DNA of 64,000 bases from Callipepla californica brunnescens (Eukaryota; Chordata; Aves; Galliformes; Odontophoridae): NCBI GenBank assembly GCA_023055505.1, contig JALIRH010000027.1, forward strand, positions 1,934,501 through 1,998,500. Direction: 5' to 3'. Of the stretch, positions 25,126-37,907 are shown one piece after another. Positions within the stretch are counted from its first letter, which is position 1; every line of letters begins with the position of its first letter. A program made the translations under genes and the position numbers. The notes beneath the pieces were generated by a model. It was not told the DNA's origin, searched no databases, and saw only the letters and a program-made list of their open reading frames with translations.

Positions 25126-27560
25126 AGGACTGAGTACCACAGGCTTTTAAAACCACATTGACTCAGCAGGAGTTCGAATGGTAATATTTTTCCTTAAGTA
25201 CATCTTAGCAAACTCCTGCAGCATCAGAAAAAGGAGCATTTAGGAGGAAAACTGTCTCACACACACATCTCCTGTGTCCTGCGGCAATTTCATCCAGCGT
25301 TCAGTACTGTATCATTAAAATCAATTGAAGGAAGCAATATTAGAACTAGAATGGGCTATATGCACTTGGTGATAACTGCCACTTTGCAGCAAGGATGAAA
25401 CCAATGCATTTCATGCTTGTGGGCCTGCTGGTGAGAGCTCCATGAAAAAAATGAAGGTTTTTTTTGTATTGGGGCAGTCTTTATATTTAAAAGTACCTTG
25501 CGCATGGTTCCTCACACTGAATGGTACTGTGTAGCTGTCCCCACCACAGTATGAAATCTGTGGGAAAAGAACTGCTCATCACCATTCCCTTAGGAGTTCA
25601 CCATGTCTACATTAGGTAAGTTCAGCATATGTAGGGTTAGTGTTGCTGGTGTAACAGGTGTCTCCCATGCTTTGATTCATTTAGGAAGTATTTCAGCAGA
25701 TGCTGTTACCTGGTCTCAGCATGTTGGCAGCCATGGAAAGCAGGCAGAATTCCCCCTCAGCGGTAGAGAACTCTGCAAATTCTGCCACCTGATGCTCGAC
25801 AGTTTACTGCTAACATCGTATTTTCCAGTCTTCCCTAACAGATAGTAACTGCCCTTTTGTGATAAAAATCGACAGCTGTGGGAAAAACTGGTGCAGCTGA
25901 GCTGTATGTGTTCTGTCCTTTCCGTCCCTGTCTCAGTCTGCCGAGTTCTGGGAAAGGCTGCAAAGAACACCAAGCTTTGGGCAGGAGCAGGAGCTGTGCT
26001 GGATGGGTTGGGTCCCACCAGGAGCTGCCCCCACGTTCATCTGCTGTGTGTGGAGCAAACCTCTGTCCCCTGCACACTGCAGCCAGCAGCCACAGGACAC
26101 CTGTGGGAGGACATCAGAGAGCTATCAGCAGTCTGAGGGTTCTGACTTACATGGTCCCTCCTGAACAAATACATCACTCTGGCTCTATCCATGCTCTTCC
26201 TGGTGAGAAGGCACAGGCTGAAGGTGCAAATAAGCAGAGCGTGGTGATACTTCGGTGTGAGATGACGGGGCACAGGCAAAAACACTGACAGAAGTACTAA
26301 TGCTACAGAATAAACAGAACTTGGCATTTGGATGTGAAGCTGAGACAGAATATCACTTTCTGAAAGAAGTGAAGGGTGCTGGAAGTAAAGAGTACTGCCC
26401 AGATAAAAGCTGCCTTCTGGGATTCCTTTCAGCTGGTTGGCAGAACTCAGCTGGCACTGAGTGCTTTGACAACCCTACCCTGGCCTTTTTAGTTCTCTGG
26501 GTGCTCCCCAGGCTGCGTGAGTGTACACAGCAGTGCACCTTTGAGCACTTCCATGCTGGTTTGCAGGACTGGCTCAGGCTCTCCTCACATGCACTTCCTT
26601 ATTCATCTGTAGGCACATTCACAAATTATCTGCTCAGGTTTGTTCTGCTTAGGTGATTTCTTTAGAAGTGCACACACTTAGGAGATACTTAATCCGTGTC
26701 TTTGTCTCTTTAAAGACATTCGCTGTGATGCACTCTCACTATTAGTCCTTGGCTTTTGCAGAAGCTCATAAAGGCCTCCTCACCACTTGCCATGACAGCT
26801 GCCTGCCTGCAGCTGTAGGTGCCTCTTCTTCCCCATTTCAGGGTCTCCTGCAGAACTTCGTTGGCCACAGTGAACAGCGAAGTAGCTAAATGCCTATTGA
26901 ACGAGTGGCCTGCCAAGTGAGCAATGCAGGCATATTTTTGTAAAGAAATATGCAGCTCGACTTGTGGTGGCCATTGAGAAGCTGAGCTGCAAAAACATCA
27001 ACACCACAAGGACACAATATTTTTCTCCTGATTACAACACGCTCATTTATTTTGGAATTCTTATGCCAGCTGAGGACTACAGGGCAGTGACAGTAGAAGA
27101 GTTGTCCAGATGCCAAGGAAAAGAGAGAGCTGTATATGTACTCCTGTTCTGAAATGGTGCAGAGAAGGGAGAAAGGCTGTGTGAGGATTTGAAAGAATAC
27201 ATTTCCATGAACGTTTTCAAGGGAGCCCTCAGACTGCTCCTGTAGCAGATACCTGCTGTGCTTGGAAGATGCATATCAGATCCAACTGATGCCCAATTCT
27301 CAGCCCTTGTTCACTCAATGAGAATGCAGAGATCTGCAAATTCTTCTTTTTCTTTTAAAACTAAGCATTACGTTTCAAATAAGCTGTGAAAGCCATCACA
27401 GAGGGACCTCACTGCTGCAGCTGATGGTTCTGAAGTGTTCTTCTAAAGCTCTTTATCTGCAAAACGCCTGAGCCAAGCACAGGTGTGCTGCAGCAATCCA
27501 GCACAGTGCTGCTGCAGTGTCTGTCTTCCCTCTTGGCTTTAGAACATGCTGTAGATTTTT

Positions 27561-27649
27561 GTCAGGGCAGGGACTGCCTTTTTCTTATGCATTAGCACAA
27601 CACCAAACATGGTCGCTCCCTGTCTGAGCTCTTAGATACTACAATAAAT
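27561..27649 (+). repeat. Ancient L2/L3-type LINE 3' tail relic
   Basis: GTCAGGGCAGGGACTGCCTT ... ATTAGCACAACACC ... TACTACAATAAATC resembles the 3' tail shared by old CR1/L2/L3-clade elements in amniotes (AGGGCAGGGACTGTCTT ... CGCCTAGCACAATG ... TAC.ATAAAT). It is a diverged relic; subfamily not assigned. Confidence 0.5.
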
Positions 27650-29640
27650 CTTTGCAAGGATATATATGTGTTATCTTAATAGTATCATCACGGGCGTGAT
27701 GTCATTGTTATGGTTGGAGAACTAAGACATAGATGGTCTACAGACAAAATTACCGAGTATCCCCTGATTATGGGTGTGCTTACTCAAGCCACCTAAGAGC
27801 TGACATTTCATATCAGTACTTTACATGTTCAAAGCACGGCTCCAGCTGGCTTGAATTGCAGCTGTTGTGAACGCACTCCCTGCTATGAACAGAGGCTCAA
27901 CTGAGGCTGCATAGCTTAAACACTGCAGAAAATGAGGCATATCCATCAAGTGGCCACCTGTGAAAAGCTTTCAGTGGCATACATGCTGCTGCACTGGGAT
28001 TCTTTGGCAGAACACAGCGGGAGAATTCATTTCACTGCGATGATATTCAGTTCCTGCACTGCTTTCTCGGAGTCTCCTTGGTGCTGTACCCGCTGTCAGG
28101 TGTGTGAGCAGCGAGCTCCAGGGCACAAAGCAAGTCCACCCAGTGACAGAAACATCCACACTCAGGCTCAGGCAGCAGAGAGCTGCAGCACGAGGTGTGA
28201 TTGATTCTCAAACACTAAGGGACCTGGTACAGTGTGGTTCATTGCAAAGAAGGTGTTTCTTCCACGCTCACACATTGGCCCTTCAGCCTCGCTGCCCTAC
28301 TGGTGTTGAGGAATAGCAGCGATTCAGATGCGAAGCGGGAAGCCCGACCAAAACATCAGCACGGTAAATTTAGAAGGCTGCCTCTAAACTAATCTTTGTC
28401 TCTGCGGTGTTTCCTTTCCGCGAGGATTACTTTGAGAACTCGTGCAGAGAGCAACCGGTATTTCTCCCTGCACAACTGCTCCCTGGAGCTGCATTCTTAG
28501 TCCTTCACACTCAGTGCCGGTCAGCAGAGCCACTGCAGAGACAGTGCAGCTGCAATCAGCCCTTCTCACTGATGGGCAATGTCCCCTGCAATGAGATCAG
28601 GAGATGCTGTGAGGCCGTGCAGCCTCTCGGTGCCAATATTTTACTGTGATAAAAGACAAGAATTGTCCTAAGCAAGGAGTGCTCGGTTTTGCTGTTTTGT
28701 GACCTTGTGGTGGCCGGTTCTGTCCTCGGTGTGCTTGTGTGCTTTCATCTGTCTTCTCCCTCTTTTTTTTTAATCTCTGTTGGCTATTGAGGTGGTCCAG
28801 GAGGTGGGGCCTGAACTGCCTTCAGCACATGCACAATGCCTCTGCAAAGCGATGCTGCTCACAGCATCACCTTTAGCTGAGAAAGCAAAGTGAGAGACTG
28901 AAAGGAGCTGAACTCAACAACCATCACTGAGCACATGTCAAATGCACGCATCACAGTGCAGAAAGCATGCACTAGTTTGTATGAAATCTGCTGGATTGTC
29001 TTCCCTCATTCTCTGATAAATCTCCATATGAGATCACAGCTGTCCTTGCACACCACTCCACGTATTCACACAAGGGTTTGAGAGCAGCCTTTCAATGAGG
29101 AGCTGTGGTTACGCTGTGTTCTTAGTCCACAGCACAAGCTCTTACCTCCTTCTAGAAATGTGTGTTTGCCCACTGAATGGAATTGTCTGAGCCAACCAAA
29201 CCAAAGTCAGCTTCCTTTGTGCCACCATTTGCCAGGGGTCTACCTGGAATCCCCGAGCTGCTCCCTGGGACAGTGCTCAGCAGCAGTGCTGCTGCTCCAG
29301 GCATCCGCTGGCTTTGGGCATGTGTTCTCAGCAGCTGAACACAGGCACAAGGGAATCAAGTCCTGCCTGCTCCTCGCCACTGTCCTTTGGGAGGCTCTGC
29401 TGCCCATTAAAGTCCATGTGAACTTTTTCTGTCCCTTCTGGAACGAAGCCCTCCAGCGTCAGGATCAGAGCTGCAGGATCAGGCTCTTACCTCGAGGATC
29501 TGTGCACTGAGTGCCTCCTGTCTTGTCTGTGTAGCTGCTGAACTAATCGATGGACACTTTGCTCGTTACATTTATCCTCCCAAGCTGAGGGATCACGCAC
29601 CACTGGCATTGAAAAGGCTGAACGCTTTGCCCCGGTTCAT

Positions 29641-30400
29641 GCTTTTGAATAAAATTGACAGCTAGGAGATGGAAATGTTCAGCTCCTTTTTTTTTATTTT
29701 TTTTAATTTGCTGCAGGAAAGATTTATCAGACAGAGGTGACATCTTTGACCCAGTTCTGTCCTGCCAGAACTGGAGAGGAGGGAGAGGACTTATCCCAGG
29801 CACCGGCATGTTCAGGTATCTCTTTCTCTCCCCGACACAGCCCTCCTGGCTGCGGGATGCTCGCCAGACCCATGCTGCCAGCCAGGCCTGGGGCAGCCGG
29901 GCACCCCGAGGTGCTGCATCCCCCTGCAGAGAGCTGGTGGGGATGGGGGGCCCTGGGGAGCTGGGGGCCGTCCGGGGCTGTGTGCCTCGCAGGGTGCCGG
30001 CAGCCCGCAGGCCTGGGGGCAGGGCGGCTGTCTATTTTTAGTGAGGGTTTTATAGAGTGGATCCCTGCGGTCTGGCTCCACACTGAAATATTGTCCTAGT
30101 CTCAATGACATAAACACAGGGCCAGCCTGTGATCCTGGCGCCAGCTTCAGCTTAGGGAATGTGAATGAAAGTACCAGTGGGGTCCAGGCAAGAAGGAGAA
30201 GGGAAAAAAAAAAAAAATCCTGACTGTAATTACAAATAAATCCCAAACCCTTTCGCTCTCATGGCTCACTTAGTACAGCAAATAGCCTCTGATTCTCTAC
30301 AAATAAGACCCAGCTTAGTTACTGACAGATCTACCAAGAGGCAGTTAATGGAATAATGACTAAGGGAAGCTTAGTGTAATTTACAAACGGTTCCCGGTGT
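29641..30400. other. Candidate conserved noncoding block
   Basis: A GC-rich stretch (29740-30040) followed by a repeat-free AT-rich stretch with homeodomain-type cores (GTAATTAC at about 30224, TTAATGG near 30346). Long overlapping ORFs on both strands in the GC-rich half are composition artefacts. Proposed as regulatory on texture alone, about 8 kb upstream of NOG. Confidence 0.25.
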
Positions 30401-33400
30401 CGGAGGGTGATTGCCCCCACCTCACCCCCCGCCCTGCTCCTGCAGCCCTAAGCTGCTGGGCAAGACCAAAGCCCCAGCACACAACGGCCCGCCGGGCTGC
30501 ATGAAGGCTGTGGATTTATTTTCTTATTTGAGAGATCTAGCATGGGGGGATGACAGGCAAACTGCAGCATCAGGAGCTGAACTGTGTGCCCCTGGAGTGA
30601 GGGACTGAGGTGAGGGTCTGCAGAGCAGGGTTATTCTTCCCTTCTGTTCTGATGAGAAAAGTGAGAAAAGTGAAAGTGGTGTAGAAAGCCAGCTCTGCCA
30701 CGAGACTCTACCAAAGCAGCAGTGTGGCTTGTACTGTCACAGAGGTAGGTCTCTGCATCACTTGTGCAAATCGATACCTAATATTTGAGGTGAAGTGCTC
30801 AGTGCACTTATAAAAGCTGACCTTCACGTTCAGAGTATGGAGAACTCTTGTGAAACTCCTACTGTGGTCAAGGCAACTCTGCTTTTTGTTTGGTTTTGCT
30901 CTTTTTGTAAATAACAACACTATAGAACTCCAAAAGATCATTATTCTACCAAAAATAGATAGATCACGTGCAGAGATGTGGAGAGAACAAATCCAAGTGA
31001 CGGTTAAAGGATACTCCTCTGTGTCTGGTATCTCACTGATGTGTTTATTCTGAAAACAAGTGCTTTAAAAGTTGATGCGACTTCAGTAGGCATACTAAAC
31101 AGCAAGGCATTCCGTTCAGTGCCATTATTTCAGTTTTGTTTGAAGGAAAATGATCTTAAGAGCAAGGTATATGTGTGAAAATCTGTATGTGTGAAAATCC
31201 AGCTGATTGTTAGTCCTGGGATGGGTGCTTTCTTCTTACGGTCCCATCTTAGACTTTTACAAGTATCCATCATTCAAGAATACTTGTGAGTATTCTTGAA
31301 TGAAAAAAAAAAGCCAAACTCCTAACTCATGTTTTCTGAAGGAAGATGACTGAGTGTAAGAGATGCTTTGCTCTGAGTGAGTGATTTGTGACCCTGCTTT
31401 CTGTGCTGCAGAGGTGTTTGTCTCATGTTCCCACTGCCGCCTGTGTCAGTTCTCCTTCAGAGATGGTGGTGCTGTGGGATGTTGCACTATGCCCAAAAAT
31501 GGCTCTAAAAGTTTTAACTCTATCCTGTAATTGATGTGTTGTGTAAACTGCAATAAAGGAAGGATATTAAAAGGGATGGTGGGGGACACATACTTAATGA
31601 GGATGAGTAAACACACCCAAGATGTAACTGTAGATATAAGAAAAATAAAAGCAGCTGGGGGGCTTCTGAGACATTGTTTGTCTTGAAAGTGATGAGAAGA
31701 GGCACCATCAAAAGACTTGTTTTACTACAGTCATGCTTCATTATGGGGAAGGAGAGCGTGGGGAAGGGGAGGGGTGGGGGTTCCCTACGTGACCAGGTTG
31801 CCAGAAGAGAGAACCTAACTCGTTTGCATGGCCTAATTAATCCCTGAACCCAGTCAAAGCCTGAGTCAGAGGGAGAGAGCAAATGTCAGATCTGTGTCTG
31901 GGAAGCCTAGATTCATTACTTGACTCGCCTGGGTCCCTTTGCCCTCGCAAGCAAAGACTTGAAACTCCCAAGCCAAATGAACGTGTCCCAGAGGTTCATA
32001 GTGAACGTTGGCAGGTTTGGAATATGTCTCTTTTGTGTCTGTTTCTGAATCTGAATTAATCAGATAACCCCACGTGTATGTCTGTCTCATCAGTTGGGAG
32101 AGAAAATGGAAAGCTTTCTATTTGCCACCGAAGGTACAAGTTTCTTTGAAAATGACTCTGTTCAACATAGAGCTTTTCACAGCCAACCCTGTCACCGTGA
32201 ATTTGTATTTCATGACATTCTGTGGCGGCTGAAAAGATAATGTTATGCACACAACTCTGGCTGATCGTGCTGATCTTCTTTTTGAAGAGACCAGATTCCC
32301 TAAAGGGAAAAAGCGTAAGAAGCAGGAAAGAAGTGATAAATACAGATGCTGAGGAAAGACACATGGTTTATTCTTTTTCAAGTTATTAAATCTCCTTCAT
32401 CCTTGCAGATCTTCCAACCAGAGCAGACATAAAGAATGGCTAATAACGCAGTGATTCCCAGTTGGTGGGACCTTCCCCTGTTGCCTTTCCTCTGGAGGCA
32501 GGGCTGTAGTCAGAAGTCGTTTTGTGTTGGCCTGAAGCGTGTTCTTTGATTGCTCTGTAGCCAAAATATTTCTTGTGGTCACAAATGCAGCCATCTAGAT
32601 CTGGTCAGGGGCCGCTGCCCCAGCTGTCTCAGTGGTTGCTCCCTGACTGCATCTCCACGTTGGTTTTTATCCACAAACCCATGAGTCTTCTGGAACGTTT
32701 TGCCCCAGCATTTACTGAGTGCAGGGGGGCTCAGGGCATCGTTGACAGAAGTACTTTTAAATTAAGTTTAATCTTCATTCATAACCAAGAGGCTAAATAT
32801 GATGTAATCGGATTTATTTTTTCCTCTTCACCCCCACTGGAGCCAGGAAAATGAAGTAGTTGAGGGAAAAGGGGTTGTCATTTTCAGTCAAGTAGCCATT
32901 CATCACAGAGCATTAGACAATTAGCAATAAAACATTTCGAGGGCTCCATTGGTGCTAAAAGGGTGAGAGGGGCTTTCTAAATATCAGAGGTGGGAAATGT
33001 TATGTGCCGGGGTTATTCGGTAGCTGGCATCAATGAATCACTCACGCACGCGGGACTCGACTGGGGGTTGCTGTATTTTCTGCTTCATTGAATCTCTGTC
33101 ACTCAGTTGTCTGTGGTGTTCAGCAAAGAAGGGAATAGTAAAAAATCAGTCTTTCTCAGTAGATGTTGATCTTAATAAGCTGGATGGCAAAAAAAAAAAA
33201 AAAAAGAAAAAAAAAAGGATAAATGCATTCCTACTTGTCATGTGTGTATATGTGTAATATATGCTGCTACAGGGAGTTTGTTTGGATAAACAGTGTTGCC
33301 TGTGTGGAAAATCAAATCCCCTTCAGGAGCCGTTGCTTGTAAATATAGGTGTCATTTTTTAACATAAAAAATGCCTTGGTTTCTGTTTCATCTTTGCCAA

Positions 33401-33580
33401 TTCTCCCACTGGCCTCTCTCCGTAATGAATTGGTCTGCAAACTGCGAGGCACTCCTCCTGCTCTGCTCTCTTTTCTTGACTGCTGAGATGTTAATATTTG
33501 GCACAGAAAGCAGGATGGCTGGGTGGGGGGGGGGGGACAAGGGGGGTATTAGAAAAGCTCTGGCTTTCCTCTGTCGCAGA
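30401..33580. other. Intergenic region between ANKFN1 and NOG, part 2
   Basis: No gene is supported. It contains a direct-repeat pair (31170-31199) and a perfect hairpin (31270-31303), an A-rich low-complexity run at about 33189-33218, and a 12-G run at 33525-33536. Confidence 0.55.
31270..31303. repeat. Perfect 14-bp inverted repeat (hairpin)
   Basis: Left arm 31270-31283 (TCATTCAAGAATAC), 6-base loop TTGTGA, right arm 31290-31303 (GTATTCTTGAATGA). The arms are exactly complementary and followed by an A run. As eukaryotic DNA this is not a bacterial-type terminator. Confidence 0.9.
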
Positions 33581-33758
33581 CCTTTTGCAGCGATGAATAA
33601 ATAAGTAAATAAAATGTTTAATTCCTCCAAGCGGGGTTGCAGCCAAGAAAACTGTTCGGAGAGATTCAGATTTATGGCACAAAACACTGCTGAGAGAAAA
33701 AGCAAGAGACAGAGACAGTGGAGTTCCACCTCCCGTGATATATAGAGCCAAGGGGAGG

Positions 33759-33766
33759 TATAAATA
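33759..33766 (+). promoter_or_regulatory. TATA-like motif in GC-rich context
   Basis: TATAAATA flanked by GGGGAGG and CCCGCC, about 4.6 kb upstream of the NOG start codon. The match to the TATA consensus is exact and the GC flanks are promoter-like. No downstream ORF is evident, so if functional it would drive a noncoding transcript. Chance occurrences of this octamer are expected in 64 kb. Confidence 0.25.
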
Positions 33767-34162
33767 CCCGCCACTTCCCGGACCCTCTTTTAAAAAAAAG
33801 ACAAACACCCAGGATCCTGTCTCTGGCTGGCTTGCAGCAAGGCGCCCTCATAAAAGCTAAGATAAACAGTTTATCAGCAGATGAATGCACAAGCCCTGCT
33901 CTAAAGACAAGAGTCTATACCTTAGGAAAAATGCAGGAGCGAGAGGAGAGCGGGCTGAGAATCGGGGAGGAGTAGTGCTCGAAGAGTAAGAAAGATGTGA
34001 AAGGAGAAAAATAGAGCAGTTCTTTCAGGACCTTGCAAGACTTTCTTCTCTTCTTTGGCAGCCTTTGCTCTCTTTTTTTCCTAAGGATACGTTTGGCGAG
34101 TGTCAGGTCTGGTCTTTCCATATAGCTGCACTTACGGAGGACTAAAAACTTACATTTTTATT

Positions 34163-34177
34163 GGGGGGGGGGGGGGG
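34163..34177 (+). repeat. 15-base G homopolymer
   Basis: Uninterrupted G run between T-rich sequences. It is prone to length polymorphism and sequencing error. Confidence 0.9.
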
Positions 34178-36980
34178 TTGTCTTTTTCTTCTTTTTATTG
34201 CTGTAACACATCGGTCATCCTAGGATTTACTCCACCATAAAACATTCATCCCAGAGCTTAGTTTCAAAATACATTATTTATATATCATTTATCACTGCAG
34301 ATGCAGCTTCTTGGCCAAATGCATCCGTCCCTGTTTCCATTCTCTTCATCTCCATCAAGGCAGAACTTTGCTCTCTCAAAAAAAAACTGTTCACCTTCCA
34401 AAGTCTGTGATTCATAACTGTTTTCTTTCGGAGTCGCTGATCACCTACTAACATTGCATAGCCCATTAAAGCACTCTTCATTCTGTGCTTGAATTTGGAA
34501 ACTGAAATGGATGAGGTACCATGAGACACAGCACTGTTAGCAGGGTCTGCCAGGCTGAAGGACACTGTGTGGAGGCCATAAAGCACGAAGTCCACCTGCA
34601 GTGCCTGGAGTCCTTGCTGAGCTCACACGTGGCCTACGAGAGCTAGAAGGTCAGTTGGGATGCTTGTCATGGGGCACGAAAGAACTGTGTAAAATGTCTG
34701 TGCATCCCCTTTAGAAATCTTCTAGGGATTCATAGTTCAAAAGAAAGCAAGTTGAAAATTAATTCTTGGTTACAAAATGTGGAGGAGTGTGATCAGGGAA
34801 TGGGGAGTTGTCCAGGAGCTAAAACTAAAGCTGAAGTGATTGCAGTTCACTTTTCTGCTCTGTCACTCACAGATTTCCTCTGTAATTTTAGCAAGATATT
34901 GGCCAGGTTTTTGAAAACAAGAAGTGAGAGGTCATGAGTTTGTGATCCACATTAAAATAATCTTTAAGGGAAACAAGAACAGTTGTGAGGAAGCCTCCTC
35001 TGCTAAGGAAGACACTTTCCTGAGCACACCTCTCCCAGCTTTGGGTGGTTGGTACCTCTATGTGAGGCTCACTCTGCTTTAGAGAGGTGCAGACTCGCTT
35101 AGAGGTGCAGGCTCAGCCTGCTGTGTGAAGCCCCTGAGCCCTGGGGTAGCTCAGCAAGCACGGACAGTTTCTCTGAGCAGATCTAATGGGAAGCAAATCT
35201 CTCTTCAATTCTCCCTGTGAATCCTTGCTGTTGTGGGCTGCGATCAGATCCTTACCGGAATGTGTTCCAGAGCAGTGCCTCCGGAGCCCCAGCAGGGCAG
35301 CTGCATGCCTCTTCTCTCCTCATCAGCGCTGTGACCCCGCAGGAGCAGCATCTCCAGCTTGCCCACATTGGCTTCCTGTGTGCCTTGAAAGTTGTATTTG
35401 CTTTGTCTACTGAAAAAACACATTTTTACTACTGTCAGCACTCCAGAACCAATAAAGCTGAGGCATAGGGAGTTGTTTCCTCCTCTGCACCGTGCACCAT
35501 TGCCAGTAGAGTGACCAGCTCCGGCCTCCCCGAGCTGCTGGCCTCTGTCCCTATCCCAGGCAGGGCTGGCATCATGCACCGACTCTGGATCAGGCCCTTT
35601 ACCTCTGGGTTTCATTTATTGCTGTTTTCAGCAAACCCCGAACTAAACCAATTTGATGAGGATCCAAATCTCTTTTCCCTCTGACCCAGAGGCTTCTGGC
35701 AGAGCTGCTCCTGGCAGTTCTCCCCGTCCTGCTATCAGCCATTCCACCGAGAAATTCTTGGGCCACGAGCGACTTCTGTCACTTCTGCTTTCCTCGAGCT
35801 TGTGCGGCCTCGCCAGGAGCACGGAGCTCCCCATGCAGACACCTGACCCAGCAGAGCCCGGCCCGGAGCTCTCTGCCTGCTTTCCCCACAGCTGCAGTGC
35901 AGTGCAGGAGGGTCAGAGCTCCATGGGTTTGAATTCAGAACCCAAAGCGCACAGCTGGCACGGAGCAGGCAGGACGCAAGCTTTGTAGGCTTTATTTTTA
36001 GACCCTGAGACTGGTAGTTAAAAAAACTGTTTTCACGTACCAACCGAGTAAAACTGAATTTGTTATTAAAGCAGAAATACGTGACGTCGGGAAGTAACAT
36101 CAGCGTTTCTGCTTTCGCTTCAAAGCAGTTTGTTTTATCCTGTCGTTGTTTTTGTGCCTTTGTGTTTGAACAAGGTGGCTTGAGAGCAAATTCAGAAATA
36201 TTTGCAGTGACTTGCAGGTTGCTTTCCCTGCCCGCTCCTTGGCAGCGCTGCCGTACACAATGAGGAGGAACTGGCCCACACCGGTGGCCACTTTCCCAGT
36301 AATTTCATTGGGGAAAAATCTGATCTAACCTAATATTTGACTGCTTTCATAAAACTCCTTTACGAAGGAGTACGGCAACAAAGACTGCCTGAAGAGAAGG
36401 AGGAGGATGGGATCCAAGGAGGAGCGGTTTCTCTCTTCCTCATCCACTTAACACCGCGCATTTCCAACTTGCAGAACTCACAGCCTCAATGAAAATCCCT
36501 CCCGAAAGAGTTCCAGTTCCGCAGTGAAATGAGGCTGGCTGCAGGTGGGAAAGAGGCAGGCAGAGCCCTCACCCACACCCCTGCACCCCCAGGAACCGCT
36601 CCATCAGCGCTGCGCCATGGGACGACACCGCAGCAGCACAGCTGAGAAGTGTCAGCACTTTCCCATCTCTGTCCCCTGGCAAAATGTGCTGCTGCTGCTG
36701 CTGCTGAGAGGCTGAGCTCTGAGCATGGGTGTCAGGGAGCATGTGTAGGGCGGCCAGAAAGAAGTAGTGAAGGCTTTGCAGGTTCGAGGTGAGGGTGGAG
36801 CGCACAGCAGCGAGTGTCACCGTCAGGCTTCCTTTTCTGGCACGTGGCTTGGGTCAGTTTTCCACCTTTTGCACGTCACTGTGTTGACTTTAGCCTAAGG
36901 AGTGAAAACGGACGGTAAAATACAGATTTTTTAGAAAAGCAGCTCAACGTGGGTAACGCGATCAGCATATTTCATTTATG
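34178..36980. other. Intergenic DNA immediately upstream of the NOG CpG island
   Basis: No exon is supported. A (GCT)n microsatellite of about seven units lies at about 36688-36707 and a CRE-like TGACGTCG at 36082-36089. GC content rises toward the 3' end. Confidence 0.5.
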
Positions 36981-37659
36981 AAGATCCATACATTCGAAGA
37001 GCGGCGTTTCAACAAACGCGTCCATAACGCAGAGGCGTCTGAGCTTCAGTCCCATTCAGCTGAGGCTCCCAAGCGCCGACCCACCCTGCGGGATCCGCGA
37101 AACGTTCCTCACGTCCGCGCTGCGTGCTCCTCGCGATGCTTTCTGCGGCCGGCAGCAGAAGCGGCGTTGAGCGGCAACGCGTGCAGCTCGCTCCACGTGC
37201 GCGCCGTCGAGGCAAGCTTTCCGCCTCCTCCCTATGCGTTCTGAGTCGGCGTTCTCGCAGCCGCGATGTCCGCGGGGCGGCCCCGGCTCGGCTCGGCCCG
37301 GCGCCGCCAGCAGAGGGCCCGCTCTGCCCGGCCGGGGCCGGGGTGTCCGCTCCTCCGCGTCCCCGCGGGCGGCCAGCCGGGCGCGTAGTGGCAGTTACAT
37401 CACGGAGCCATGTGCGGAGCCGGGCAAACCTTCCGCCCGCGGCCAGCTAGCGCCGCGCGGCGCCGGGCAGAGCGGGCGGACAGCGCGGGGCGGCCCCGCG
37501 GCACCGCTCCGCTCCCGGGACGCGCTCCGCCGCCCCCTCCGCCCCTCCGCCCATGGGGTGAGCGCCGTGCTGCGGCCCCGAGCCGCCGCCGCGGGCGGGA
37601 GGAGCGGAGCGGAGCGCTGCCCCGAGCCGAGCATCTCCCGGGGAGCGGCGGGAGGAGAA

Positions 37660-37674
37660 GGGGGGGGGGGGGGG
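37660..37674 (+). repeat. 15-base G homopolymer in NOG CpG island
   Basis: Uninterrupted G run followed by TTGGGAGGCGG. It is a potential G-quadruplex on the coding strand. Confidence 0.9.
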
Positions 37675-37794
37675 TTGGGAGGCGGCGGCGGACTGCAGCC
37701 TTCCCCAGCAGAGGGTGTGTGCGGGGTGGCGAGGGGGAAAGCCGCGCTCTCCCGGACTTTTGTGGGAGTGGGGGTTGCGTTGTGTGTGTGTGGG

Positions 37795-37802
<8 letters not shown>

Positions 37803-37834
<32 letters not shown>
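37803..37834 (+). repeat. 32-base T homopolymer in NOG upstream region
   Basis: Pure T run inside an otherwise very GC-rich island, preceded by a TGTGTGTG patch. Its length may be unreliable in the assembly. Confidence 0.9.
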
Positions 37835-37837
<3 letters not shown>

Positions 37838-37874
37838 GGGGGTGGGGTGGGTTAGAAGAGAGTCTGTGGTTTCC

Positions 37875-37907
37875 ATGGAGATGAAGCCGAAAGTGCAGGA
37901 AATTTAA
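37875..37907 (+). CDS. Upstream ORF in NOG leader (10 codons, distal)
   Basis: ATG with A at +5-type context CCATGGAG, encoding MEMKPKVQEI and a TAA stop. It counts as a uORF only if NOG transcription starts upstream of 37875, which the sequence cannot show. Confidence 0.3.
   Translation: MEMKPKVQEI

Larger units (their letters stand above)
20871..29640. other. Intergenic region between ANKFN1 and NOG, part 1
   Basis: No coding exon is supported. It contains ancient MIR/L2-like relics and a degenerate 70-bp duplication (listed separately). A GC-richer, CpG-bearing patch occurs at about 23.75-24.4 kb. ORFs of 60-140 codons here have no family resemblance. Confidence 0.55.

Noticed and set aside
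25878..26288. 136-codon plus-strand ORF and neighbouring minus-strand ORFs
   Set aside because: No recognisable domain, low-complexity composition, overlapping ORFs in other frames, and no splice or promoter support.
29655..30246. Overlapping 118-144-codon ORFs on both strands
   Set aside because: GC-rich composition, no ATG-to-family similarity, no splice context; both strands are open at once.
31270..31310. Hairpin plus A run as an intrinsic terminator
   Set aside because: The DNA is vertebrate nuclear; intrinsic terminators of this kind do not operate for RNA polymerase II, and no small Pol III gene precedes it.
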